From Pedobacter gandavensis (lineage in GTDB: Bacteria > Bacteroidota > Bacteroidia > Sphingobacteriales > Sphingobacteriaceae): DNA of 64,000 nucleotides. The position numbers were made by a program, and so were the translations under genes. The notes under the pieces are model-generated. The model did no database searches and was not told the DNA's origin. It saw nothing but the letters and a program-made list of their open reading frames with translations. Location of the stretch: contig NZ_WNXC01000001.1 of NCBI RefSeq assembly GCF_014172405.1, positions 1,798,001 through 1,862,000 on the forward strand, given 5' to 3'. Of this stretch, positions 9,717 to 18,418 are shown piece after piece; within the stretch, counting starts at the first letter, position 1; the number at the start of each line of letters is the position of its first letter.

Positions 9717-11891
9717 ATGAAAATTAAACACCTCTTTTTTAAACTGGCAGTCCTGCTAATTCTTGGTAGTTACGGGCAAACCTATGCACAAAGGCAATCG
9801 GATATTCGATGGGCAAAAGATGGCAATTCCTATTACCAGATCAAAGAATCTGGCATTGTAGCAATCACCCTTCCTAAAAACGAAGAGAAAATTATTCTAG
9901 ACCCTAGTTTCCTATATGCCAATGCCAACAAAGGCCTTGGGGGCATCAAGGATTTTGAGATTTCTGCAGATGGAACTAAAATCCTGCTTTACACCAACAG
10001 TAAAAAAGTATGGAGATATGAAACCCGTGGTGATTATTTTGTAGCTGATTTGAAAACAAAAGAATTGATCAAAATCGGTAAGGACAGACCTGCGTCCTCA
10101 CTGATGTTTGCGAAATTCTCTCCGGATGGAAATAAAGTAGCTTATGTGAGCAAGCACAACATCTATGTCGATGATTTGACGACCCGCAGCACAAAGGCAC
10201 TAACTACTGATGGTACAGACCGCATGATCAATGGAACATTTGACTGGGTATATGAAGAAGAATTTGATTGCAGAGATGGATTCAGATGGAGCCCTGATGG
10301 TGCGACTATTGCTTACTGGCAATTAGACGCCCGCGACATCAGAAACTTTCTAATGATCAACAATACCGATTCTATCTATTCTTTCAATGTACCGGTAGAA
10401 TACCCTAAAGTTGGACAAAACCCTTCGGCTTGTAAGGTTGGTATTGTGGACATCAATACGGCAACGACGAAATGGCTGGATGTTCCTGGTGATCATATAC
10501 AACATTATATCCCTAGAATGGAATGGATTCCTAACAGCAATGAAGTGATCTTACAACAGCTGAATAGAGAACAAAATCAGAGCAAATTATTTGTTGCCAA
10601 TGCACAATCGGGAGCAGTAAAAAACATCTACACTGAAGTAGATAAAGCATGGATTGATGTTGGTCAGGGTTGGAATTGGCTGAATGGAGGAAAAGAATTT
10701 CTTTGGTCCTCAGAAAAAGACGGCTGGCGCCATCAATACCGTATAAGTAAAGATGGTAAAAAAGAAACATTGATCACCAAGGGAAATTTTGATGTGATCG
10801 AAAGTTCCTTAGTCGATGAGAAAAACAACACGCTTTATTTTATGGCTTCGCCTGATAATGCAACTCAGAAATATCTATATAAAACCAAGCTTAGTGGCGG
10901 TGGCAAAGCCGAGATGGTGACTCCATCTATTCTGCCAGGTACACATAACTATGAGATCTCACCGAATGGATTATTTGCACGCCATAGCTATACCAGTGGA
11001 ACCGTACCTACCATTACAGAATGGATGAAACTGACTACCTTGAACCCTTTCACCATGGAAGGTAGCGTAACGAATCAATTGGGTAGAATTAAGGCGCAGA
11101 AAAACCCGGTAGAATTCTTTAAAGTAACTACTGAAGATGGGGTAACTATGGACGGCTGGATGAAAAAACCAGAAAACTTTGACCGCACGAAAAAATACCC
11201 TGTTGTATTTTATGTGTATGGCGAACCAGCTTCTCAAACCGTAACGGATACTTATGGCGCCGGACGCAATTTCTTATACAACGGAGATATGGCCAAAGAC
11301 GGTTACATTTATATTTCTGTAGAAAACCGTGGCGCACCTGCTCCAAAAGGCAGAGAATGGCGTAAAAGTATTTACAAAAGCATCGGAACATTAAACATCC
11401 GTGACCAGGCAATGGCGGCCAAGAAAATCATGGAATGGCCATTTGTTGACAAAGACAGAATTGCCGTTTGGGGATGGAGTGGCGGTGGATCTTCCACCTT
11501 AAACCTTCTTTTCCAATATCCGGAAATTTACAAAACAGGTATTGCTATTGCAGCGGTAGCCAATCAACTGACTTACGACAATGTTTATCAGGAACGTTAT
11601 ATGGGTTCTCCATTACAAACGACAGCAGCTTATGTAAAAGGGTCACCGATCAGTTATGCGAAAAACTTACAAGGTAACCTATTGTATATCCATGGCACGG
11701 GAGATGACAATGTGCATTATCAAAATGCCGAAATGCTGGTTAATGAGTTGATCAAATTTGGTAAAATTTTTCAAATGATGCCTTATCCTAACCGAACGCA
11801 CAGCATCAGCGAAGGAGATGGAACTTTCCGTCATTTGTCGCTGACTTACACCGACTTTCTAAAGAAAAACTGTCCTCCGGGAGGTAAATAA
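9717..11891 (+). CDS. dipeptidyl peptidase IV-like S9 serine peptidase
   Basis: Exported peptidase of 724 residues, signal peptide 1-24 (ends YAQ). A beta-propeller (about 50-480) precedes an alpha/beta-hydrolase domain. The propeller contains the DWVYEEEF segment with the paired glutamates that hold the substrate N-terminus in DPP IV. The nucleophile is S588 in GWSGGGS, followed by Asp in HGTGDDNVHYQNA and His in NRTHSIS. Expected to release Xaa-Pro dipeptides from peptides in the periplasm or outside the cell. Follows the sulfatase gene without a gap and is closed by a strong terminator. Confidence 0.95.
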   Translation: MKIKHLFFKLAVLLILGSYGQTYAQRQSDIRWAKDGNSYYQIKESGIVAITLPKNEEKIILDPSFLYANANKGLGGIKDFEISADGTKILLYTNSKKVWRYETRGDYFVADLKTKELIKIGKDRPASSLMFAKFSPDGNKVAYVSKHNIYVDDLTTRSTKALTTDGTDRMINGTFDWVYEEEFDCRDGFRWSPDGATIAYWQLDARDIRNFLMINNTDSIYSFNVPVEYPKVGQNPSACKVGIVDINTATTKWLDVPGDHIQHYIPRMEWIPNSNEVILQQLNREQNQSKLFVANAQSGAVKNIYTEVDKAWIDVGQGWNWLNGGKEFLWSSEKDGWRHQYRISKDGKKETLITKGNFDVIESSLVDEKNNTLYFMASPDNATQKYLYKTKLSGGGKAEMVTPSILPGTHNYEISPNGLFARHSYTSGTVPTITEWMKLTTLNPFTMEGSVTNQLGRIKAQKNPVEFFKVTTEDGVTMDGWMKKPENFDRTKKYPVVFYVYGEPASQTVTDTYGAGRNFLYNGDMAKDGYIYISVENRGAPAPKGREWRKSIYKSIGTLNIRDQAMAAKKIMEWPFVDKDRIAVWGWSGGGSSTLNLLFQYPEIYKTGIAIAAVANQLTYDNVYQERYMGSPLQTTAAYVKGSPISYAKNLQGNLLYIHGTGDDNVHYQNAEMLVNELIKFGKIFQMMPYPNRTHSISEGDGTFRHLSLTYTDFLKKNCPPGGK

Positions 11892-11908
11892 ACAATATAA
11901 TGAAAAGG

Positions 11909-11939
11909 ATGGTCTGTAATTTACAGGCCATTTTTTTTT
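11909..11939 (+). terminator. intrinsic terminator after the DPP IV-like gene
   Basis: Stem ATGGTCTGTAA / TTACAGGCCAT (one G-U pair) with an almost loopless tip, followed by nine T residues. Confidence 0.85.
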
Positions 11940-12046
11940 ACTAAAACACCATAATTGAGATAATATCGCTAATATGGCGCAAATTTTGATAAGCGTTGCA
12001 CATCTCTGTTATAACACCTATTATCTGAACACATCGATACACATTA

Positions 12047-12856
12047 ATGGATAACAAAGCTGAAAATCCAGCCATTTTACAAAAACAAGCCAAGCCACCT
12101 GGAAAAATCACCAGGATGTTCCTGACACTTTATGACGTATGTCAGTTCGTCACCCGGTTTTTCAAGGAAGGATTCCTTCCTCCATATGAAGGAAAAGAAT
12201 TGATGAGACAATGTTACGACATCGGCTACCGTTCACTTGCCTTGATTTCCCTAACCGGATTCATCACCGGCATCGTATTCACAAAACAATCGAGACCCTC
12301 ACTGGCAGAATTTGGTGCCACCTCCTGGCTGCCATCTTTAGTCGGCATTGCCTTACTTAGAACCCTTGCTCCCCTGCTAACCTCGCTGATCGCAGCAGGA
12401 AAAGTAGGCTCCAGTATTGGTGCAGAGCTGGGATCTATGCGCGTAACCGAACAGATTGACGCTATGGAAGTATCCGCCACTAATCCTTTTAAATTTTTAG
12501 TGACCACCAGAGTACTTGCCTCAACCATTACCATTCCTATTCTTACCTTTTACACCGCTATGGTGGGTATGTTAGGTGCCTTACTCAATGTTTCCCTATT
12601 TGAGGATACCAGTGCTAGAGCATTCTTTCAGGCCTCTTTAGAGCAGATTACCTTTTTAGACATTACTGCTTCCACAGTTAAAGCCATTATTTTTGGATTT
12701 ACCATTGGAATTGTAGGTTGTTACCAGGGCTATAATTCTTCTAAAGGTACCGAAGGTGTAGGAAAAGCCGCCAACTCAGCGGTAGTAATTGGAATGTTCC
12801 TCATCTTCATTGAAGAGGTTGTTTCGGTGCAATTCTTTGGTTTATTCAGAACTTGA
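12047..12856 (+). CDS. mlaE: MlaE-type ABC transporter permease
   Basis: Inner-membrane permease of 269 residues of the MlaE/DUF140 family, which moves phospholipids between the inner membrane and an MCE-domain partner. Hydrophobic helices begin near residue 60, and the coupling-helix segment GKVGSSIGAELGSMRVTEQIDAMEV, diagnostic of the family, lies near residues 125-150. The ATPase gene starts 11 bases later and the MCE gene follows, so this is an MlaE-F-D transporter. No MlaB or MlaC is encoded next to it, which is usual in Bacteroidota. Confidence 0.93.
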   Translation: MDNKAENPAILQKQAKPPGKITRMFLTLYDVCQFVTRFFKEGFLPPYEGKELMRQCYDIGYRSLALISLTGFITGIVFTKQSRPSLAEFGATSWLPSLVGIALLRTLAPLLTSLIAAGKVGSSIGAELGSMRVTEQIDAMEVSATNPFKFLVTTRVLASTITIPILTFYTAMVGMLGALLNVSLFEDTSARAFFQASLEQITFLDITASTVKAIIFGFTIGIVGCYQGYNSSKGTEGVGKAANSAVVIGMFLIFIEEVVSVQFFGLFRT

Positions 12857-12867
12857 TCTTATAGATA

Positions 12868-13641
12868 ATGGAACAAAAGAAACCCACAGATATGGATCAG
12901 GAAAAAGTGATAGAGATCAAAGGATTGTATAAGTCTTTTGGAACCTATGACGTGCTGAAAGGCGTAGATCTGGATCTGCATAAAAGAGAAAACTTAGTCG
13001 TTCTTGGGAAATCAGGAACAGGAAAATCAGTGTTGATCAAAATCATTGTCGGTCTCCTTACTCCCGATCAGGGTGCAGTAAAAGTACTCGGCCAAATGGT
13101 AGATAAAATCAGTTACAAGGAACTATTGGCCTTGAGGTTAAAAGTAGGCTTCTCTTTTCAGAACAGTGCGTTGTACGACAGTATGACCGTGAGACAAAAT
13201 CTGGAATTCCCTTTGGTGAGGAACCAGAGAAACCTGACTAAAGGAGAAGTTAACCAGGCTGTAGAGCGCGTGCTTGATGCTGTTGGCCTACTTCAAACCA
13301 TTAACCAAATGCCTTCAGAACTTTCTGGTGGACAAAGAAAAAGGGTGGGCATCGCCAGAACATTGATTCTTCAACCCGAAGTGATGTTATATGATGAGCC
13401 TACCGCGGGATTAGACCCAATTACCTGCTTAGAGATCAACAACCTGATCAATGAAGTACAGGAACGCTTCCACACCAGTTCTATTGTCATCACGCATGAC
13501 CTTACCTGTGCAAAAGCAGTAGGTAACAGAGTGGCGATGTTGCTTGACGGAAAATTTGAACGTCAGGGGACTTTTGATGAGGTATTCAATACCGATGATG
13601 AACGGGTAAAACCATTTTACGAATATAATTTTATACAATAA
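12868..13641 (+). CDS. mlaF: MlaF-type ABC transporter ATPase
   Basis: ATP-binding subunit, 257 residues, that powers the MlaE permease. Walker A GKSGTGKS, the Q-loop in GFSFQNSALYDSM, signature LSGGQRKRVG, Walker B VMLYDEPTAGLDP and the switch His in VITHD are all present. ATG at 12868 is taken as start; an in-frame ATG at 12892 is possible, as the first eight residues are not conserved-looking. Sits between permease and MCE genes with gaps of 11 and 4 bases. Confidence 0.95.
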   Translation: MEQKKPTDMDQEKVIEIKGLYKSFGTYDVLKGVDLDLHKRENLVVLGKSGTGKSVLIKIIVGLLTPDQGAVKVLGQMVDKISYKELLALRLKVGFSFQNSALYDSMTVRQNLEFPLVRNQRNLTKGEVNQAVERVLDAVGLLQTINQMPSELSGGQRKRVGIARTLILQPEVMLYDEPTAGLDPITCLEINNLINEVQERFHTSSIVITHDLTCAKAVGNRVAMLLDGKFERQGTFDEVFNTDDERVKPFYEYNFIQ

Positions 13642-13645
13642 CAAT

Positions 13646-14641
13646 ATGCAGGTAACAGACACGCGTCGCAAAGTAACAGTAGGAGTATTCGTATTCCTTG
13701 GACTACTCATTTTTATATTAGGAGTTTTTACGTTGGGAGGCCAGAAAAAGACATTTGTAAAAAGCTTTACTGTTGATGTTGTTTTTAATGATATCCAGGG
13801 ACTAAAAGCAGGAAATAATGTTTGGTTTTCGGGAGTAAAAGTAGGAACCATCAAAAAGGTTCAGTTCTTTGGCACTTCACAGGTACAGGTGTTTTTAAGC
13901 ATTGAAGAAGAGGCGCACAAATACATCCATAAAGATGCAACAGCAACAATCAGCTCAGATGGTTTGATTGGGAATAAAATCATTGTGGTAACAGGTGGTA
14001 CGCCTAAATTTCCATTCGTAGAGGATGGTGATCGCTTAAAAGCCAGCAATGCCCTTTCTACAGATGACATCATGAAAACTTTCCAGGTGAACAATAAAAA
14101 CCTGGTTGATGTGACTTCAGACTTTAAAATCCTTTCCAAAAATCTGGTGGAAGGAAAAGGTGCTGCAGGTGCTTTATTGGCAGATCAGCAGATTGCAGAT
14201 AACTTTAAAGCGATCGTAAAAAATTTAAAAGTGACTACTGAAGCGGCAAATAAAATGGCGCTGGATTTAAATACGTTCACGAGAAAAATGAATACCAAGG
14301 GTGGTTTAGCGGATAAAATGCTAACCGATACCATGGTATTCTCACAATTGCAAGCTTCCGTGAATGAGTTGAAGAAAACAGCAAGTTCTGCTGCAGCTTT
14401 AACTGACAACCTGAACAAAGCAAGTTCTAAATTAAACCAGAGTGACAATGCTGCAGGCTTGTTATTAAACGATCAGAAAGCAGCAGATCAGATTAGAGTG
14501 ATCATGCAAAATCTGGAAGGCAGCAGCAAAAAATTAGACCAAAATATGGAGGCTTTACAACATAACTTCTTATTGAGAGGCTTCTTTAAGAAAAAAGCAA
14601 AAGCAGAGGCAGAGGCGGCAAAAACGCCAGTACAACCTTAA
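13646..14641 (+). CDS. mlaD: MlaD-type MCE domain protein
   Basis: Substrate-binding component of 331 residues. One N-terminal membrane helix (about residues 12-31) anchors it; the MCE domain (about 38-115) contains GLKAGNNVWFSGVKVGTIKKV. The rest is a long helical region with coiled-coil character, ending in a KKKAKAEAEAAKTPV tail. MCE proteins form hexameric rings or tubes that shuttle lipids across the periplasm. Last gene of the mlaE-F-D operon; a terminator starts 21 bases after the stop codon. Confidence 0.93.
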   Translation: MQVTDTRRKVTVGVFVFLGLLIFILGVFTLGGQKKTFVKSFTVDVVFNDIQGLKAGNNVWFSGVKVGTIKKVQFFGTSQVQVFLSIEEEAHKYIHKDATATISSDGLIGNKIIVVTGGTPKFPFVEDGDRLKASNALSTDDIMKTFQVNNKNLVDVTSDFKILSKNLVEGKGAAGALLADQQIADNFKAIVKNLKVTTEAANKMALDLNTFTRKMNTKGGLADKMLTDTMVFSQLQASVNELKKTASSAAALTDNLNKASSKLNQSDNAAGLLLNDQKAADQIRVIMQNLEGSSKKLDQNMEALQHNFLLRGFFKKKAKAEAEAAKTPVQP

Positions 14642-14661
14642 TTTTCTTTTATCCTACAGGC

Positions 14662-14707
14662 AAAGACCTGCCCCGATGTTTTCGAACATATGGAGCAGGT
14701 CTTTTTT
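14662..14707 (+). terminator. intrinsic terminator of the mla operon
   Basis: Outer stem AAAGACCTGC / GCAGGTCTTT encloses a second small stem ATGTT/AACAT closed by a TTCG tetraloop; six T residues follow. Confidence 0.85.
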
Positions 14708-14779
14708 GTAAAAGGTAAAACTATTAGTAAAGAATTTTGTTTTTAGTTTGAAGCAATTAATCATTAAACTATATACCAA

Positions 14780-14977
14780 ATGGGCCTACTAAAATCTCTA
14801 CTTATCGGTGCGGCAGTTTTTGGGGCTGTAAAATACGCCACAAAAAAAGGTGCCAATGGAAAATCTCTTGTCGACGAACTGACGGAACAGGCTCCGGAAT
14901 GGCTTGATAAAGCAAAAGAGTTTGGAAATGATCTAAAGCAACAATACCGCGAAACCACGGATCCTTACAGAGAGTAA
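14780..14977 (+). CDS. small single-pass membrane protein, unknown function
   Basis: Protein of 65 residues. Residues 3-20 form one hydrophobic helix (LLKSLLIGAAVFGAVKYA), then a Lys-rich turn and an amphipathic charged tail. The plan is like YtxH-type small stress proteins, but the similarity is too short to assign. It stands alone between two strong terminators, which supports it being a real transcript of its own. No function is proposed. Confidence 0.7.
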   Translation: MGLLKSLLIGAAVFGAVKYATKKGANGKSLVDELTEQAPEWLDKAKEFGNDLKQQYRETTDPYRE

Positions 14978-14991
14978 AAACAAAACATTAA

Positions 14992-15027
14992 AAAAATCCA
15001 CTACCTACCCTAGTGGATTTTTCTTTT
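14992..15027 (+). terminator. intrinsic terminator after the small membrane protein gene
   Basis: Perfect 12-bp stem AAAAATCCACTA / TAGTGGATTTTT with a 7-base loop, T-rich on the 3' side. Confidence 0.88.
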
Positions 15028-15177
15028 AACACATTTGGGTCATTCATTTATCCGCTTGAGCTGCCCATTTAGTCAGCTGGGTAAAATTCCCGCGATCGCA
15101 TCTTTTTCAATTCCCTATTATTGTTTCTAATTAAGGTAAGATACCGACTCCTCCTCTATTATAAAGCTCATTTTATG

Positions 15178-15185
15178 TAATTTCG
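15178..15185 (+). promoter_or_regulatory. predicted -7 element of the LytS-type kinase gene
   Basis: TAATTTCG, one mismatch from TAnnTTTG, 25 bases before the ATG at 15211. The rest of the 14978-15210 gap holds only the terminator above and AT-rich sequence. Confidence 0.35.
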
Positions 15186-15210
15186 CACCTTAAAGTCACA
15201 ATAAAGGAAT

Positions 15211-16305
15211 ATGGTGAAAACCCGCACAATTTTTTCAAAGCCCTTAAATCGTCACCTTCGTTTTATAACGATCCCCTTGATATTTGTGGTCCTGAATTTA
15301 CTATCTTACTTACTCAATCCCTATAGCCCTTATTACCAGGAATATTTTGACAGACCTATATTAGAAATCTTAACGGATGCGGGATTAACACTGCTTTTCT
15401 GTGTTTTAATTTTTGAACTGAGCGTATTCAATTCCTCCATGCTGGATAAAGTAATTCCCTGGACGGAGCGTCCATTTATGCGTTTTAGTATCCAATTGCT
15501 GACTCAAATTGTCTTTGTCATCATTCTGATGATCCTATTATATTACATCGGGTCGTTGGTTTATACTTATAAAGAAAAGCCTACATTTGAAGAAGAGCTG
15601 AACAGTCTCCAATTTGTGTATGTCTGCGTCATCATGGGGATTTTGATCAGCGCGGTAACCACAGGAAACTTCCTATTACAAAAATGGACCGCCACCATGA
15701 TGGAGGCCACTGACTTAAAGTTAAAAACCGCAGAATTTAAAGAGATTGCCATGCAAGCGGAACTACAGTCGCTGAAGCTCCAATTGGATCCTCATTTCAT
15801 GTTCAATAATTTCAGTACCCTTTCCGAGCTCATCTCTGAAGACCAGTTAAAGGCAGAGGTTTTCCTGAGGAACTTATCGAGGGTATACCGCTATATGATT
15901 GCCAACCTCAAAAAGGATATAGTTTCCCTGGAAGAGGAACTCAAATTTGTAGATGCCTATTTATACCTGATCAGAATCCGCTATGGAGAAAATGTAATCG
16001 TATCCGTTGACATCAACAATGATGACGACCGTGGGATCCCTCCCATCACCTTACAGTTGCTCATTGAAAATGCGATTAAACATAATGCGGCAACAAAAAG
16101 CAATCCATTACTTATTGAAATTTACAATACCGATTCTCATATTGTCGTGAGTAATAACTTGCAAAGAATTAAGTTATCTATTCCTTCCGCCCGTATCGGC
16201 TTACAAAATATACGAAGCAGGTATGCCCTTTTATCTGAAGACCTCCCTTTCGTGATAGAGAATGAGTATTCCTTTGCTGTTCATTTACCTTTACTTCCAT
16301 TATAG
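15211..16305 (+). CDS. LytS/YehU-type membrane histidine kinase
   Basis: Sensor kinase of 364 residues. Four hydrophobic segments (about residues 17-36, 51-72, 88-112, 130-150) form the sensor; no extracytoplasmic domain of size is present. The His_kinase domain carries the phospho-acceptor H195 in LQLDPHFMFNN, and the ATP-binding domain has LLIENAIKHNA. The response regulator starts 10 bases downstream. Kinases of this class pair with LytTR regulators, as here. The signal is unknown. Confidence 0.93.
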   Translation: MVKTRTIFSKPLNRHLRFITIPLIFVVLNLLSYLLNPYSPYYQEYFDRPILEILTDAGLTLLFCVLIFELSVFNSSMLDKVIPWTERPFMRFSIQLLTQIVFVIILMILLYYIGSLVYTYKEKPTFEEELNSLQFVYVCVIMGILISAVTTGNFLLQKWTATMMEATDLKLKTAEFKEIAMQAELQSLKLQLDPHFMFNNFSTLSELISEDQLKAEVFLRNLSRVYRYMIANLKKDIVSLEEELKFVDAYLYLIRIRYGENVIVSVDINNDDDRGIPPITLQLLIENAIKHNAATKSNPLLIEIYNTDSHIVVSNNLQRIKLSIPSARIGLQNIRSRYALLSEDLPFVIENEYSFAVHLPLLPL

Positions 16306-16315
16306 TCCATAAAAT

Positions 16316-17074
16316 ATGAATATTTTAATCATCGAAGACGAACAACCCAATGCCAACAGACTCATTAAACTGCTTGCAGAATTGAGAGAAGATGTGAACA
16401 TCATGGGCGTTTTGGCAAGTGTAGAAGAAAGTGTGCAATACCTGAATCAATATCCTCAGCCAGACCTGATCTTAATGGACATCAGATTGGGAGACGGTTT
16501 ATGTTTTGAGATTTTCCCAAAAGTAACGATCCATTGCCCGGTAATTTTTACCACAGCATATGATGAATATGCCCTCCGTGCATTTAAGATTTATAGCCTG
16601 GCCTATTTACTAAAACCGGTAGAAAAGAACGAATTAAAAGAAGCCCTTAGCATCTACGATCATATATTGCAGGAAACTAACCCTAATAAAGCACTGGATC
16701 AATTGGTAGATTATATCAAATCTAAATCGGTAATTTACCGTTCCCGATTCCTCCTACCTTATAAAGATGGCTATAAAACCATTCTTGTTTCTTCTATTGA
16801 TTACATCTATTCTGAGCATAAAATCACACATCTAGTCTTGGACGATCAGACGGATCTGATTGTTCCATTCACGATGGATGAGCTGGAAGACCAGTTAGAC
16901 CCGGTTTGTTTTTTCCGAGCCAATCGTCAGCACATGATTCATGTCAACAGTATTTTCTCTATCCATAACTATTTCAATGGTAAACTGAAGGTGATTCTGA
17001 AAAGTAAAAGTGCTGGAGAGATTATCATTAGCAAAGAAAAATCCGGACAGTTTAAATCCTGGCTGGACCGCTAA
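16316..17074 (+). CDS. LytTR-family response regulator
   Basis: DNA-binding regulator of 252 residues. Receiver domain 1-120 with acidic pocket IIEDEQ, phospho-acceptor D55 in LILMDIRLGDG, and conserved K100 in YLLKPVEKNE. The LytTR domain covers about 145-250, with FFRANRQHMIHVNSI typical of the family. Partner of the preceding kinase. The downstream RND efflux operon has a pair of direct repeats resembling LytTR binding sites at 17102-17132, so it is the likely target (inference). Confidence 0.94.
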   Translation: MNILIIEDEQPNANRLIKLLAELREDVNIMGVLASVEESVQYLNQYPQPDLILMDIRLGDGLCFEIFPKVTIHCPVIFTTAYDEYALRAFKIYSLAYLLKPVEKNELKEALSIYDHILQETNPNKALDQLVDYIKSKSVIYRSRFLLPYKDGYKTILVSSIDYIYSEHKITHLVLDDQTDLIVPFTMDELEDQLDPVCFFRANRQHMIHVNSIFSIHNYFNGKLKVILKSKSAGEIIISKEKSGQFKSWLDR

Positions 17075-17101
17075 TCCAAAAAAATTCGGTTATTGTTTTT
17101 C

Positions 17102-17132
17102 TACGTTTCAGCGACTAAAATATACATTTCGG
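17102..17132 (+). promoter_or_regulatory. candidate LytTR regulator binding site (two direct repeats)
   Basis: TACGTTTCAG (17102-17111) and TACATTTCGG (17123-17132) match at eight of ten positions and repeat with a 21-base period, two helical turns. Known LytTR regulators such as AgrA and ComE bind pairs of short direct repeats at this period, with similar ACNNTTC-type cores. The site lies about 35 bases upstream of the predicted -7 element of the efflux operon. Confidence 0.45.
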
Positions 17133-17166
17133 TCAATTAATACCCGGATCGCGCGTAGATAGGTTT

Positions 17167-17174
17167 TATGTTTG
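17167..17174 (+). promoter_or_regulatory. predicted -7 element of the RND efflux operon
   Basis: TATGTTTG matches TAnnTTTG exactly, 28 bases before the ATG at 17202. No TTG is found at the -33 distance, which would fit a promoter that depends on an activator. Confidence 0.5.
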
Positions 17175-17201
17175 CAGACATTTTAATGAACATAAACCCT
17201 A

Positions 17202-18392
17202 ATGAAGATGTCTTTCCCCTCAAACCAAAGAAACAATACCCGATATTTCTTGCTATTGTCCTTGCTGATTCCTGCATTAATTTTAGGCAGTTGTGGATCA
17301 AAAGCGGGCCCTGAACAAGCGGCAGGAACTCCTCCACCAGCACCCGAAATACCGGTTATCGCTGTTATGGAGCAATCTGCGATTACTTTTAACGAATATA
17401 GTGCTGCCATTGAAGGCAAAGTTAATGTAGACATTCGCCCACAAGTGGATGGTTACCTGGACAAAATATTTGTAGATGAAGGTGCATATGTAAAAGCTGG
17501 TCAGCCACTTTTCAAAATCAATGATAGAATCTATCAGGAACAGCTAAACACCGCCAATGCGGCGATGGAATCAGCCAAAGCAAACTTGCGTACTGCTCAG
17601 ATCGAGGTAAACAAAATCAAACCTTTAGTACAGAATAAAGTAGTTTCTGAAGTACAATTGAGTACCGCAGAAGCAAATTATAGTCAGGCACAGGCTGCTG
17701 TTTCCCAAGCAAAATCAACGATTGCTTCCGCAAAAATCAATATTGGCTTTACACTAATTAAAGCACCAATCTCCGGCTACATCGGGAAAATCCCGAAAAG
17801 AGTTGGCAACCTGGTTAGTAAAGGTGATCAGGAACCGATGACGACACTTTCTGACACGAAAGAAGTGTATGCTTATTTCTCTATGAGTGAGCCTGCATTC
17901 TTACAATTCAATGCTCAGGTTAAGGGTAACACAATGGCTGAAAAGCTAAAAAGATTACCCCCTGTTAGCTTGGTGCTTGCCGATGGAACAACCTACCCTC
18001 AGAAAGGAAGAATTCAGATTGTTGATGGTCAATTCGACAAAAGCACTGGTTCTATTAGTCTAAGAGCAGTCTTTCCTAATCCCCAGGGACTGTTACGTTC
18101 TGGGAATACTGGAAAAATCCGTCTGGAAGAGCAGCATGAACAAGTAGTCATGGTTCCAAAAGCTGCAACAATGGACGTTCAGGATAAAATTTTCGTGTAC
18201 TTCGTTGGTCCAAAAAACAAGTTAGAACGTAGAGCGATCACGATTTCTGGAAAAAGCGGCAACAATTACCTGATTAAAGATGGCCTGAAAAAAGGAGAAA
18301 CCATTGTGTACTCAGGCCTGGATGGATTAGCAGAAGAAGCAGAAATTAAGCCTAAACCATTAAATGCGGATAGCGTTTACCGTGCCCAATAA
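17202..18392 (+). CDS. RND efflux periplasmic adaptor (membrane fusion lipoprotein)
   Basis: AcrA-type adaptor of 396 residues joining the inner-membrane pump to the outer-membrane factor. A lipobox LGSC near residues 28-31 indicates lipid attachment. Barrel-sandwich halves are visible as VDIRPQVDGYLDKIFVDEGAYVKAGQPLF and TLIKAPISGYIGKIPKRVGNLVSKG, separated by an alpha-hairpin (about 115-180). ATG at 17202 is used; an in-frame ATG at 17208 is possible. First gene of a three-gene pump operon with gaps of 26 and 2 bases. Confidence 0.95.
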   Translation: MKMSFPSNQRNNTRYFLLLSLLIPALILGSCGSKAGPEQAAGTPPPAPEIPVIAVMEQSAITFNEYSAAIEGKVNVDIRPQVDGYLDKIFVDEGAYVKAGQPLFKINDRIYQEQLNTANAAMESAKANLRTAQIEVNKIKPLVQNKVVSEVQLSTAEANYSQAQAAVSQAKSTIASAKINIGFTLIKAPISGYIGKIPKRVGNLVSKGDQEPMTTLSDTKEVYAYFSMSEPAFLQFNAQVKGNTMAEKLKRLPPVSLVLADGTTYPQKGRIQIVDGQFDKSTGSISLRAVFPNPQGLLRSGNTGKIRLEEQHEQVVMVPKAATMDVQDKIFVYFVGPKNKLERRAITISGKSGNNYLIKDGLKKGETIVYSGLDGLAEEAEIKPKPLNADSVYRAQ

Positions 18393-18418
18393 TTTACCCC
18401 CTAAATTTTAAAAAACAG

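Noticed and set aside
15061..15110. GCGATCGC octamer upstream of the kinase gene
   Set aside because: A single copy; no evidence of a repeated motif in this window.
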